Origin: Mya arenaria
Taxonomy: Eukaryota > Mollusca > Bivalvia > Myida > Myidae
Length of the DNA stretch: 64,000 nt
Direction: 5' to 3'
Assembly (NCBI RefSeq): GCF_026914265.1
Contig: NC_069130.1
Coordinates: forward strand, 14,031,886-14,095,885
A program made the translations under genes and the position numbers. Positions 38,773 to 51,030 of this stretch are shown here, one piece after another; position 1 is the stretch's first letter; every line of letters begins with the position of its first letter. A model generated the notes under the pieces. It worked only from the letters and a program-made list of their open reading frames with translations. It was not told the DNA's origin and ran no database searches.

Positions 38773-39944
38773 TATATACTCAGTCACAAAGGTCTTCAAA
38801 TAAATCTAGCTTTTTTATTTTTCATTTGACCAGCATCTTATATTAATACTATTTTCATGAACAACAAATTTTCAACACCTCTTCACAATTAAATCTCGAA
38901 ATATTAAAATCCGTTGAACATTTCATGTGGAGCACACGTTTTTGGACGGTACTGCAAGTACCGTTCATAGGTATCATGCTACTTTTCGACAGGCGTGCAT
39001 CAATTGGTTCCCGCATTCAAAGCTGAATACAACAGCAGGCGTAAACTATACCCAGCATTATACACCGTCACATCACTCAGTAATATTTTCTATACGCGAA
39101 GCGAGATATCTGATATTCTGACACGCATTGTATCGGTAATGAAAGTTTAAGACGAATTCTTATTCAGGATAGAAAACTGGTAATACAACTGCTGCTTCAA
39201 TTCTGTTCAAACTCGGGAGTAACATATTCATTTAATGTTCAAAAAAGATGAATGAATACGCACATGGTACTTCTTTTCTCACCTCGATCATGATCTTTTA
39301 TGACCTTTTATAATTAACCCCAAAATTTCAGAACGAAAAAGGTTTGTTATTTATTATTTTATCACGGTCATTAAGAATTCATATAGTATGATTCTTCAAT
39401 CTATCTTTCAGCTTTAGTTTATGGAAAGTTACTTTTGTACAAAATTACTTTAAGTTCGTCGTTTGATTTTTGTTCAGTAATAATCGTATTTGTACCGCCA
39501 TGTTGTTATGATGTTCGTGAACGGTCTGAGAAAGCAGATTGATGCTATCGTATTTTAGTCTAAAGTAAGTATCATTAGATGAGGTGGCTTATTATAAACC
39601 CATTAGTTTGGTTAAACATATGAAGCCGACCGGTTTATATTACCATTGAAGACGGTATAACATGATTTAGATACGTTAACTGCAATAACAAAGGAAGTAG
39701 GCAATTTGCCGTGTGAAGAAAGCAGGTCAAGAATCATTCTGAATGTGCTATGTTTTATTGAGTAAATGCTATTTTGTTTAAATTCTGAAGTAGATCCTGA
39801 TTAAAATTGTGTTTAAGCTGTCTTTCTTTATCAAATGTTTTCATCAGTGTTTGTGATATTTTTAATATGCTGTTGTTGCAGGTTTCTTTGTAAGATATGC
39901 TAACTTGTACATAAGGCTAAAATAATAGACCAGTAGACGTGTTA
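38773..39944. other. AT-rich stretch, no gene seen
   Basis: One 64-codon frame at 38927-39121 is not recognised. Nothing else was seen. Confidence 0.4.
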
Positions 39945-40139
39945 TGCACCAGTCAATTGTAACCACGGCCCTCCCCCAGGTCCAGGGAATAGCGGGGACT
40001 TTTACTTTCGGTCAAGCCAATCCCGGGTGAAATCCCCGTCCTGCTGGGATGAACTGATGGTAATACCCTGGCCAAATGCCCCTGCACCCCAGAGACTCTA
40101 TATAAGGCCCAAATGAAGTAAACCTGGGAGGAAAAGTGC

Positions 40140-40212
40140 GCCTGGTGTGGGGCTCGAACCCACGACCACCGGAACACTAGCACGGCCCTCGAACCAACTG
40201 AGCTAACCGGGT
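40140..40212 (-). tRNA. tRNA-like module 1 (probable pseudo-tRNA in mobile element)
   Basis: Reads as a 73-nt tRNA-like sequence. It has box A TTAGCTCAGTTGG and box B GGGTTCGAGCCCC, with T stem GTGGG/CCCAC intact. The acceptor stem and D stem are imperfect and the anticodon stem is broken. It closely resembles module 2, and tRNA-Ile in its 5' half. It sits inside a transposon-like element. Confidence 0.5.
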
Positions 40213-40329
40213 GGCTGGTTCTAACCCACATACACTACACTCCTCCCCCCATTAACCTTTTTATGCCGACGGAGGCACTCCTGCCGTTTACCGTTGCCAC
40301 CAGTGAAGTTAACCTGGGAGGATAAGTGC

Positions 40330-40402
40330 GCCCGGTGTGGGGCTCGAACCCACGACCGCCGGAACACTAGCACGGCGCTCTAACAATCTGAGCTAACCGG
40401 GC
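40330..40402 (-). tRNA. tRNA-like module 2 (tRNA-Ile-like, degenerate anticodon arm)
   Basis: Exactly 73 nt. The acceptor stem GCCCGGT/ACCGGGC is fully paired, D stem GCTC/GAGC is paired and T stem GTGGG/CCCAC is paired with a TTCGAGC loop. The anticodon arm is weak: CCGTG against TCCGG gives three pairs, a mismatch and a wobble, with loop CTAGTGT (AGT at the anticodon position). The overall sequence resembles tRNA-Ile. Because it is duplicated within an element with transposon ends, it is more likely a Pol III promoter module or pseudo-tRNA than a working tRNA gene. Confidence 0.55.
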
Positions 40403-40591
40403 GGCTGGTTCTAACCCACACACACTACACATTCTTCGTTAAATTTGGCGCTAAGACAAAACCATCGCGGTCACCCGGCCCTGCAGGGCCACCTGGAAAG
40501 TAAAAACACGGCCCTTTTCTCCGGCTATCCACGGTATGTACCCGGACCTGGGCGAGGGGGGGGGGCGTGGTTGCAATTGACTGGTGCATTA

Positions 40592-41947
40592 TACAGGTTT
40601 CTTCCAATCCCGAACGTCTAAACGGGTTTGTGCAAAAACCGGGTGTGTTTGAAAAGCATTACAATTGTATTAAGTAAAGTATTTTATGGCTAAAATTGAT
40701 CATAAAGGTTTGAATTCATATTTAACCATGTAAGAGAAAAGTTATTTTGCAAAAAAAAACAAGTATATAATGCATTAAAACACATTATTTACCTTTTCAA
40801 TACAATGAAAGTTGACTGACACAGACAACAATTATGCTAAGTGGAACAACTCGATCCAATCGTTATAACTCGGCCACATCCGACAAGCTTCGAGCTAGAC
40901 CTCGTAAGTACAATCGTCAAAACTCGGCCATGGCCATAATGTTCCGATTGTTTTAAAATTGTGCCCTGAAGCCTTGCAGGTGCCCTTCATGTATTTATCG
41001 TTATGTTTTGACATAACGAAATGACGAAAACCCTTCAAACTCATAATTATTCGTTGGATATTTATTTTTTGTGTACAGAACTAATATAAAATAACGTTAT
41101 CTGGTAATATTCCTTATTGTTATGTTATTTTGTGATGCAATATGCTTTAACCAGGAATTCCGATCGGAATAACTACCCACTTTTCGTACAAAACTATTTG
41201 TATGTGAACGATTTGCAATATCAGAAATCGTAAAAAAAACGTCAACATACTATTATTTGAACTAACTTGTACATATACTAAAATAAAACACATCGTCTAA
41301 TTTGCATAAATTTGACGTATTACATGTGGAAGCCTTGAGTAGACTGTAGGCATGGACATTTTCTTTTCTTAATTGTTATTAAGCCTGATCCAACCATTAA
41401 ACACAAATTTTGAAAGCAGCTGTAAGACCGTAACTGTATGAACTATCCCTTTGGCAACTTCTTTGATACACATTTTGGAGACAAGCTTGCCTGAACTTTA
41501 ATAACAAATTAAGATACACAGTGGTCAAAACTAGCACTACACTGAAAGCAAAAAACCTAAAAGATTTTCTCTCGGGCTGCTGAACAACCAAATGTTATAA
41601 TTACCAGACCAAAATGGGTTGTGTGCAAATAGTTTTATATCATTTTGTACCAGTGATTAGATAAAGCGCTCGCCTCAACATAAATAAATGTAAAGTTTTT
41701 AATTTAACCAGTTCACTATCATTTTTAATAAACTTCTTTTAAATTGCCACCTTGAAACCTTATAACTTGTTTAAGAACTGGTTGAGGCTGTAAGTGCTTC
41801 TGTAGGCCAGTAGCTCAGTGTTGTTGTTCTGCAAATGAACCTTAGTTCTTAGTTCCTTTATTTTTCTTAAAAAAATATTGTGCTTATAAATTGTAATAAA
41901 TGCCTTTCATAAACCATATCATTAAAATGTAAAATTCTTATTTGCAG
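40592..41947. other. AT-rich stretch with a degenerate repeat, no gene seen
   Basis: At 40855-40945 the phrase AACTCGGCC occurs twice around a partly palindromic stretch. Similar AACTCGGCCAATAT phrases recur at 56590-56640, suggesting a dispersed repeat. Any exon 5' of the relic at 41948 was not identified. Confidence 0.4.
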
Positions 41948-43213
41948 ATGACCTCCATCATGAAAAAATCAAGTGGGCCATACCTCAGTTACTTGAAAGT
42001 CAAATATTGCGGTAAACTGCAGCAGCCCAGATGGCATTTAGTGATAGCAATGATTTCATCTTGCCAAGGTTTATTGTGACACCAATTTCAGCAAATCAAA
42101 AGTTGGATGCTCTCTACCATCAACAGACATTATTTGGAAGACTGAAGACAAGACAGTTCACATTCTCAAAACACAAAAGTCCTGGTAACAGTTGTTTGAG
42201 TGTGCGTGAAATGCAAAGGCTCATCGGGCAAGCACTTGTTCAGGGGCTGCCACTGTCTCCTCCAGGTGGCTTGCCAGTCACCACAGAAAACATGGGTGTG
42301 TGTCTCCGGCATAATCGTCCAGGTATGGAATCTTTCATACATTTCCTAAAAGGCATTTTACCTTCAATATACATGTAGCACTCTTGTCTGGATATGTGAC
42401 CACCAACAAAACTCACAGGCTTAGAATCGAACCCATGTTGCCTTGTTTTGAAGCTTAAACCGTTCCAAGGAAATGTGTACCTTCAATGTCCCTTTCAAAC
42501 ACCATAAAGTACATATGACCATAACTTCTTTTAGTTTTGCATATACTGCGTTTCTGAACAGTAAATGTAAATTACGCAGGTTATTTTTTATTTCCTTTTA
42601 TCTATGCAGGTTGAAGCTCAGCACATAATGACAAGGTATACAATGTGGATGTGACCATTATGCTTCATGCTGTAGACAGAGAAATGGGAGGGCATGAGAC
42701 GTACTGATGTCGTGCATAAATGATTGCCAACACCCACAACTCATTCACATCAACTTTTACACCAACAATCGATATACAGGTAATTGAAATTTTTTGCTTA
42801 ACCAGCTCAAAATCATTCTAAACACATGTTCTGCATTGATGGAGCTACTATATTGTATCTGCTATAGCCATCAGTCTACCACTGCCAGGTCATACCTTTA
42901 ATTTCCATTCAACTAAAATAAATATATTTGTTTTAATGAAATATCATTAAATGGCGCAGTACTAAATTAACAAATCAAAATACATTTCAACTAACTACTA
43001 TGTACACAGAATGTTCAAGATTAAAATTTAATAATAGTATGTGTGAACATTTGCAGAAAATCTGAGCTAAAGAGACCCAAGAGAGCATCAAGGTCGTCAA
43101 CCTACTGCAGACTGGAGTTACATTTGGCTTATGTCACAAGGCTGACTGTTTCCATGGAACTGATTTTGCTTCCTTACCCTTCCAATATTTTGATCAACTG
43201 ACAGCAGATAAAG
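41948..43213 (+). pseudogene. Relic of an unrecognised multi-exon gene
   Basis: Three blocks look like true exons: 41948-42322, 42610-42779 and 43057-43213. Each begins after TTTGCAG, TATGCAG or TTTGCAG and ends at GT (GTATGG, GTAATT, GTGTTT), and the phases agree across both introns. The longest open part (42031 on) contains FTFSKHKSPGNSCLSVREMQ and GLPLSPPGGLP. Block 2 reads NVDVTIMLHAVDREMGGHE and block 3 LLQTGVTFGLCHKADCFHG. I recognise no domain. Five in-frame stops are present (TAA 42013, TGA 42612, TGA 42705, TAA 42717, TGA 43063), each of which could come from CGA or CAA by one C-to-T change. It is either a decayed host gene or an exon set from a large intron-bearing mobile element. 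Confidence 0.6.
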
Positions 43214-44021
43214 GTGTTTGTTCAATTGCATCTTAAATAAAACTGTTCTGACATCTGACAGCAGCTTCGTCAAAATAGAACTGAACCGCTTGGAATGAGA
43301 CCAACTTTAGTCATAAACACATATTTAATGTGTGCTTGGACATTTAGTAGTGAACAGTTTAGTTCTTAACATTATCAAAATAAGCCTGTTGACATTTTGA
43401 ACTTTCAATTCTCTACATATCCTTCATGAACATTTTTTATGCCTAGAAATATCTTAAAATGAACAATAAAATTATATAACAGCTTCAGTAATGAAATCGC
43501 TTTAGAAAAATCATTTCATTTTTTACAGTATGATATAAATAGGATTTTCACCAAAAAAGAGAACCTCTTAACCTAAAAATACATGAAATTTCACTTCATT
43601 TACATTATTTCTAAAAACTGGAAATATTCACTATTACTATGTGTTTTTAAATTTGTTTGTACAAATCGCTGCAAGTTTATCAACTTGTATTGTTTTTTTT
43701 CAATTGTATCATGTGTATTTAATTGTTTGCACATAACTAAACCACTAATGATTAAGTTTGGATCTCATTTCATGTTCTTTTGTCTAATACAAATGTTACT
43801 CAATAGATTTTTTATGATGGGTATCTCGTACTTTCTAGTTCTTCATGTAGTATGTGATAATTGTCAGCTGCATCTTTTCATTCAGGAAAACTTGTATCTA
43901 AATTTCTTTGCAAGCCAACGACCCATTCTTTGCCTTATATGTAATGATACATGTATGTTTAATGTGGTTGCTGTCAGAACAGGTATTGGTATTTATGAAT
44001 CCGATATTCAGTACACGAAGT
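43214..44021. other. AT-rich stretch, no gene seen
   Basis: A 149-codon plus-strand frame (43583-44032) is rich in Phe, Ile, Leu and Cys and matches no family. It runs into the following repeat, so I do not call it a gene. Confidence 0.4.
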
Positions 44022-45100
44022 GCTCAAGGTGAGCTATTGTGATCGCCTTGTGTCCGTCGTCCGTCGTCAACAATTTGATAGTTAACACTCTAGAGGTCAC
44101 AATTTGGGCACAATCTTAATGAAACTTGGAATATTACCCTCAATAAAATCTTGGACGAGTTTGATATTCGGTCATCTAAGGTTAAAAATAAGTCACCAGG
44201 TCAAATTAAATGAAAAGCTTGTTAAAACACTATACAGGTTACATGTATAACTGTATCTTCAGGAAACTTGGTCAGAATGTTAATAATAATAATGTACAGG
44301 TCAATTTCGAATCTGGGTCATGTGCAGTAAAAAACTAGGTCACCAGGTCAAATCGAAGGAAAAGTTGGTTAACACGCTAGAGGTCACATTTATAACTGTA
44401 TCTTCATGAAAGTTGGTCAGGTAGTTTATATTAATAATCTTAAAGTCAAGTTTAAATCCGGGTCATGTGCAGTCAAAAACTAGGTTACCAACTCAAATCA
44501 TAGGCTTGTTAGCACTCTAGAGGTCACATTTATGACTGTATGTTCATGAAACTTAGTCAGAAAGTATATATTGATTAGCTTTTGATCAAGTTTGAATCTT
44601 GGTTATGTGCGGTCAAAAACTAGGTCACCAGATCAAACTTAAGGAAAAGCTATTTAACACAGTAGAGGTCACATTTATAACTGTATATTCATGAAAGTTG
44701 GTCAGAATGTTTATATTAATAATCTCTAAGTCAAGTTTGAATCCGGGTCATGTGTGTTCAAAACCTAGGTCATGAGGTCAAATCATAGAAAAGCTTATTA
44801 GCACTCCAGAGGTCACGATATGACTGTATGTTCAGTAAAGTCGGAATGTTTATATTGATTAGCTATAGGCCAAGTTCGAGTCTGGGTCATGTGCAGTAAA
44901 AAAATAGGTCACCAGGTCAAATAATTGGAAAAGCAAGTTAACACTCTAGAGGCCACATTTATGACCATATGTTCATGGAACTTGATCAGAATGTTATTCT
45001 TGATGATTTTTAGGTAGAGATTGAAACTGGGTTATCAGAGGTCAAAAACCTCAAAATATCAATCTTGTGATATAGCTATCGTATTGTATCCACCATGATC
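44022..45100. mobile_element. Dispersed repeat with inner tandem array, unit about 145 bp
   Basis: A head segment (GCTCAAGGTGAGCTATTGTG, then GATCGCC and GTCCGTCGTCCGTCGTC) leads into about seven units. Each has AACACTCTAGAGGTCACATT, ATGAAACTTGGTCAGAATGT, GTTTGAATCCGGGTCATGTG and AAAAACTAGGTCACCAGGTC. This head-plus-array design is like the element at 5154-6401. I associate it with bivalve genomes. The right terminus is not sharply defined, so the class is open. Confidence 0.78.
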
Positions 45101-47003
45101 CCAAGCCTTACTTTTTCTTAAACATCTGAATATTCAAGTAAAAACTACTAGAAATCATGATTTTCGTCGCGGCGTATGGACTAAACGTCGACGTCACTTC
45201 CGTGAAAATAAGATGAATGTCATAATATTGTTTTAACTGATTGTCTAGTAGCGTTTGTAAGAGGTAAATGGTTATTGAACTTTCCCTTAAACATCATTTA
45301 TAATATGTGTTGATAAATATATATTAATGTATGTATTGTATATCTGAGCTGTTCATACGTTCACTGTCTTATATGTCTTAGTAGTGAGCCTTAAATTAGG
45401 TGTGTGCGGCTACTGGTTCCGTCCCTGTAGGTTCATTGAATTATGTTCATCATATACCAAATAAACTTTTGCCTATATAGTATGTTACTTACTTGTGAAT
45501 AGTTTTGTATTTTACCAAGAAATACATATTTTTACAAACTTTGTTAAGATAAAACAACTAGATATGAATCATGAGTAATGATTTTCTCTGAACGCCATTG
45601 TTACTGTAATTTTGTTTGTTGTTTTAGGATTTTGTTATTTGACAAATATAATTTGAAAAGGAGAGTATTTAATTGAAATACAATAGTTGAAGTGCACTTA
45701 ACTCTAGTTTTAAAATATGTCAGACATTATAGGTCATGATTTTATTAAAAAAAACATTGCTTCCTCGTCTTTTAATAGTTTCAAAATATACACCAACATT
45801 ATAAAATATACTTTTATCAGATAAGTTAGACACACTCTCTGTACAACGTTAATATCGTCTTCCCCACACTTCATGATGAATATGTGTACCGAATTTCAAA
45901 ACAACTTTATGCATGTATTCTAAAAAAACTATCGTTGATAATACTAACACAAATACAAGGCATGTTGTTCCGATTAGCATACTTAACTATAATGAGTAAA
46001 GGATTTGGGAACAATTGGCATGTATTCACAGGAAACAGCATGTGAATCATTCTTTTGAACGACATTGTAAAAAGAAAAATGAAGCAGTAATTAAATTATC
46101 ATATTTAGAAGTCTTCTAAATAAATTCCGCATAATGTAAGATTTTTCTAAATTTTGAACAGTTATCTTCCCTGCTTGCCAAGGGAGGTTGGAACTTAAGT
46201 TATATGTTGGAAACAGCAAAGGCAGGGTGCAACCTTCAGCTGCGGTAACAATAATATTCACGGAAAAGTTGGTATCGAAAATCATTATTTTTAGAAAACA
46301 ATGTACGGACCGTCAAATTTCGTTAATAGTTATATTATACGCTTTTTTAACGAACATCTCCATGACAATTCGTCATGAAACTTACATTTTTAAGTGTATC
46401 GTTGCTAGTACTACACTAGAATTTTAGTGGTTGTAATCATTTTCAGATAACGAGTACACTGGTCCTTAACATCAAACGACCACGCCCACTACAAATACTG
46501 CGAACAGGACTGAGCAACCTACAGTAACATAATTAGCATTGCCCAGCCGTCCGGTGAGAATATGCCGCCAGTCAGAGTATGACTCAAAGGTCTATCTACA
46601 CTAAGAGTTACATAAAAAAATAATTGATTTTATAATGAACATACATACTAACAAGCCCTTCCAGGTATTATTAAGTTCATTAAATGAACTCTCGCATCAC
46701 AATTATAATGATAAATATATTTTCAATTAGTTCGCTGTCGGGACGAATTGGTTATATAACTATAAAAAAACATGAGTATCATTTATCCATGAGCGTACAT
46801 ACACAATTTCATTCCATTTTTGAGTGTTAATGTTAATAAACATAGGGTATTTAAAAACTCGGGAAATTGATCAAACAATCAGTAATATGTACAAACAGAG
46901 ACTGACGAGACATCCAAAATTTTGAAAAACAGATAAAATCACTACATATTTTTCGAGAAGCAAATATGAGTTACATCGATTATTTCAAAACGTTTTTCTT
47001 GAT
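45101..47003. other. 3' flank of copy D, no gene seen
   Basis: The segment 46552-46615 matches part of 22330-22400 downstream of copy C. The portion 46930-47003 resembles the 3' UTR of copy A. The remainder is AT-rich with no recognisable content. Confidence 0.45.
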
Positions 47004-50000
47004 TCACTCAAAGGTCATATAGGCTTCTTTTCCAGTGGTCGTGTTCTTCATTTTGACAAGAAGTTCTGTATTCCCGAACATAAACGTAGTTTCTATAACC
47101 TGCTGCTGAAATGGAATGTCGGTGCTATTTTTAAGCTCAACTGTCCCTAGTAGTTGACACCCGGGGTCTGTTGTGAACTCGGGATTCTCCTGGGTCGATC
47201 TGTAGACGTATGTTAAGGAGATTTCACTGTTAGGAGTACTCCTACGAGTCACCTGCTGGTCAACTCTCAATTCACCGTTCGCCCGCACGAACACATTGAA
47301 CCATTTAGGCACCCACCACTTTCCATTCTTCCAAAACTTCTTCTCATCTGGGTGCTTCTTTTCATCAAAATTGCCATACACTTCGTGTCCATACGTGTAT
47401 TTCACGATCCTGGAGGAGACAATTGCGGGTTTGTGTCCAAACCTGACGGCACCTTTTAACACGGCCAGGCCCGCGTCTGGAGGGACGATTAGTCTCACGC
47501 CGGCTATTTCAATCCTCATTCTCTCTTGAACGTACGTGCTTTCACCGAAACCGCCCACCAGAATAACGGTTTGCACGTTTTTCATCTTTGGTTCAGCTAG
47601 AAGAGACTTTATATGCTGCATCAACAGATCGATTGGTGTTTTAAACCATGATTTGACAACTGTTGTATCAGCTTGTCTTTTCCTCCCCTAATGATGGCCT
47701 TTTCCCGCACTTTTAAGGACGCAATTCGTTCCTTGTAAAGATTTTGGTGAATACTTTTCAGCAAGATCCTTCAGCGAGGCTGAAATACGAACAATTATAT
47801 GCGTTGTCTTTTCAATGTCAAATGACCGTTTCTTACGTTCAAAATCTCGGGTGACGTCGAAATAATCATTCATTTCCGTCTTTCGAAGGTCAGTGAGAGC
47901 TTTATCGCCAAATAATGCATTAATCGTGTTCATGTAATTTTCATCAACACAGATACCTCCCCATGGACCCCCACTGGCTTTGTGGATTTCCTTCAGGGTT
48001 CCATCTGGTTTTCTTTCATGAACAGATATATCTGCGGTGCCTCCTGTGATTTTAAGATAATTATAAATATTTCAATTTTTTAATGTAAAAGTTACTTGCC
48101 TGAACTATAAAAAGATGACAAAACAACAACACTTAATTCGTTTGAAAATAAATCAATATTTTAAATGTGACAAGTAACCAAGTGAAATCGACAGATAGCA
48201 CTTTTATTATAAATGCATCGTAAATGCAAAGTGTAAAACTTTATGATTTGATATACCTCCAAGATCGACTACCATATACTGCGATCCTTGAATCGCTACA
48301 GCGCCCTTAACATCCATACCTAGCGTCTCGCACCAGACAGAGGCACACTCAGGCTCCAAGGCCAGCTGAAGGCGGCTTGGGTCTACTCCAGCCTTTACAG
48401 CAAAGTAACACATCAGCATATTGTAATACAATGAGACATGTTTTGCGTGAACCATCGTATACCACATTCACCTTTTGAAAAAAACCAAATGAAAAATCAA
48501 TGATTCGATACACATAGTAGTCATTGTCGCTTGTCCCTGTAGTTTCCAATGTATTAATATTTAACACAAATTATTAAAGTTCCTCACAAAGAGTCTGTTA
48601 CACTTATACACGACATTATGTAAATAAAGCAAAGTATATATGTTAATATGTGATGTGGCGAGGCACCTGTTGTTTATTTCTATAAACATTCTTTGTCATT
48701 GATAAAGAATTAGAGAAGTTAAATTGGTTAATGTGATCTTATTTGCAAAGAAATCAAGATAAACCAGTGTTATGTCGCTCAATTCTTTATTTACAACATT
48801 CTTCATATTCTATAAAATGCGTATCGGGGTTAATCCCGGAACGCTGGATTCCCGACCCATCATGATTACCACACCACCATCACAACCGCGTCAGTTGCCT
48901 TGCTTAATTTGACAAACATACTTTTGGTTGAGCTAGGTTTAGGCAGAGGTCATATTACTTTTTTAGATCACGACAATCCATTTTGTATTGCAATGATGGC
49001 AGACTTCTTCAAATGGATGTATATTCATACCGACATTAAGCCAAGGCATTAAGGTAAATGCAATGTCTTCGGCATGATATGAAACCCATTACACACCGCT
49101 TTCGGTCTTATGTCACCATAAACAGTAATCCTATAAAAGTGAAATGAACCTCAGTCATCATTCATCGTCACGGTTAAGTGACAGGTCGCTATTATTTCAT
49201 ATGTAACTCACTGTTGTGCATTGCTTTTTGTTAAGAATATTTCAAATTTCTTACTGTTACTGCCGCATCCCTCATAAATCCCTTAGCATTGTCATCCCAG
49301 ATAGCCGGGACGGTCAGCACGTACAAAATGTCTGTCTCCACAATGTTTATGTTTTTCCTAGTAAAAGCCTCCAATAAGTGTTCTCTCAGGTATTTGATGG
49401 ACATGACGAACAACGGGAAAGCAGTCATCTGTTTTCCGCAAAAGTCCTCCACCGTAATATCTCTTGTCAAGTACTAAAAACGACATTACAAAAACTCCTT
49501 TTACTAAACTCTTTTATATATATTTTCATATATTTGTCTATATAGTGTGGCTTGCTCAAATAAGTTTTATGTTTAATTTGGCTTACATGGTACATGCTGA
49601 GGTAAGGATGAGAGTGTGTTCTCGCAAATAGGTTGAAATCTTAATACAACCAAAAAAGCCCTTGTTTGCTGACGATTATAAGGCAACTAATAATTAATTG
49701 CATTGAAAACGGTAGGCTTCTTCTGCTTGTTTTGGTGTGCTTTTTGTGATTGTCGTTTAGTTTCTGTAAGGCATTAAACGTTACGGCTCTAAACAAGGTA
49801 ATGGTTTGTTGTTAATGCCATTTAGCTGCCATTGTATTATTGAGTGCGTGACTTTGGGCGTAAAAGTGTTGACTTGACCTTATTTGTATCCAATGTTACA
49901 GTATTCGGAGTAAATTACCATATTTACATGATCAAAATATGTTGACTTGCTATGTAGTTTTGCTGACAAACCAAATTGCTAGTATTACTTATGTGTATCA

Positions 50001-50346
50001 TGTTAACATATCATATTATTTATTTATAACTTACCTTATTGCTATGCAAAACCATCTTAAACCTCCGAAAAAGCCTCCATCCTTGGTGCACATCATCTTC
50101 AGCTAGGGCTGCGTACTTGTCCTCGGCCTCGAAACCAAACTTGTCAAAGCCTCCCTCTGGATTTAGGAGGACGGAAGTAGGCGTCTTAAGTGAAACAAAG
50201 TTGGAAGCTCCTGCTCGTGCGTACCAGTTCTGATTTGTCTGAATATTATTGGGGTCGTCTCGGAAGGAGAAGGCATAACCACTGTATGTGGTTCCAAAGT
50301 CAATAGCTGCCACCAGCAGGATCTTGCTTTGGCCATTGATTGCCAT
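47004..50346 (-). pseudogene. HSPA12-like Hsp70-family gene, copy D (frameshifted in exon 4)
   Basis: Exons are 50346-50035, 49473-49255, 48392-48257 and 48040-47004, with GT/AG junctions and the same phases as copy C; exons 1-3 have exactly the same lengths. Phosphate-1 (IDFGTTYSGY), WDDNAK, ALEPECASVWCETLG, DLGGTAD and ILVGGFGES are all present. Exon 4 has a 1-bp insertion near 47731-47737 and a 7-bp deletion near 47669 compared with A. Together they restore the frame, but the shifted interval contains a TAG at 47688-47690. The downstream part (from about 47660) is again open. A TGC-to-TGA change ends the frame three codons early at 47004-47006. Unless the assembly is wrong here, the product would stop after about 340 residues, before the adenosine motif. 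The strong similarity elsewhere suggests recent loss. Confidence 0.9.
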
Positions 50347-50874
50347 GGTTGATCAAACTGCTCTAAAACAATAAAGAAATGTAAAAATGGTCTGGTGTTA
50401 TCGGTTTTCACCTTCTTATATAATCAACCCTGCTCATTCTATCAAGAATCCTAGGAACGAACTTGTTCTAAGTAGAAATGTTCAATAAATGTACTGTACT
50501 GTTGAAAATCCCCGAGGTAAGAACTCGAGCCCAGTATTAAAACAGTCGCAATGCCCAGATACTGCATAATTAAATAGTTACTCAATCTCAATTCTAATCA
50601 TTTTACCACATACTAGCATGCTTCTAAATATTATGCTTCTAGATTGAGATTTAGAGTCCGTCGTAGATAGTGTTGATTAATATAACAAAGAAGAACTTAT
50701 TCCAGAGCACAGAACTGCTTATCAATAATTCTTATTATTATTCAAATAATATGTCATCCTCAATTCTTAAGTACATGATTATTACCGTTCTAAATTATCT
50801 CAAAAGACTGGCATAATATGCGAAAGAATGCACTTTTGTAAAGGGGTTTGGGTATGAAATGAGCTTTGGATCCT

Positions 50875-51030
50875 GCTTTGCTGTTATTTGGTGAAAGGAG
50901 GTTATATTAAAGCCTTAAGTTTCTTTGTGTGATGTGGAAGCCGGTACTGATTTCTACCCAAGTCTACTGGATAGTAATTCATAACAGCTATGAGCTTGTT
51001 CACAAACGAACTGAAATAATCATAATAAAA
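50875..51030 (-). repeat. Flank segment shared with copy C, with a degenerate V-SINE-like body
   Basis: CTTTGCTGTTATTTGGTGAA and GTACTGATTTCTACCCAAGT, then AACGAACTGAAATAAT, correspond to 29530-29690 upstream of copy C and, in the second part, to the SINE at 38575-38772. It lies about 0.5 kb upstream of the copy D start. The strand given is that of copy D. Confidence 0.55.

Larger units (their letters stand above)
39945..40588. mobile_element. PIF/Harbinger-like non-autonomous element carrying two tRNA-like modules
   Basis: The left end TGCACCAGTCAATTG and the inverted right end CAATTGACTGGTGCA match exactly. The inverted homology continues for about 40 bp (AACCACG, then CCCAGGTCC). TTA lies immediately outside both ends (39942-39944 and 40589-40591), fitting the 3-bp TWA duplication of PIF/Harbinger. 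There is no transposase. The interior holds a direct duplication (about 40117-40244 and 40305-40431), each copy with a 73-nt tRNA-like sequence on the minus strand. The 92-codon frame at 39953-40231 is not a gene. Confidence 0.85.

Noticed and set aside
39953..40231. 92-codon minus-strand frame
   Set aside because: It lies wholly inside the inverted-repeat element and spans the tRNA-like module.
43583..44032. 149-codon open frame
   Set aside because: Composition is that of AT-rich random DNA (Phe, Ile, Leu, Cys), no motif is recognised, and it runs into a dispersed repeat.
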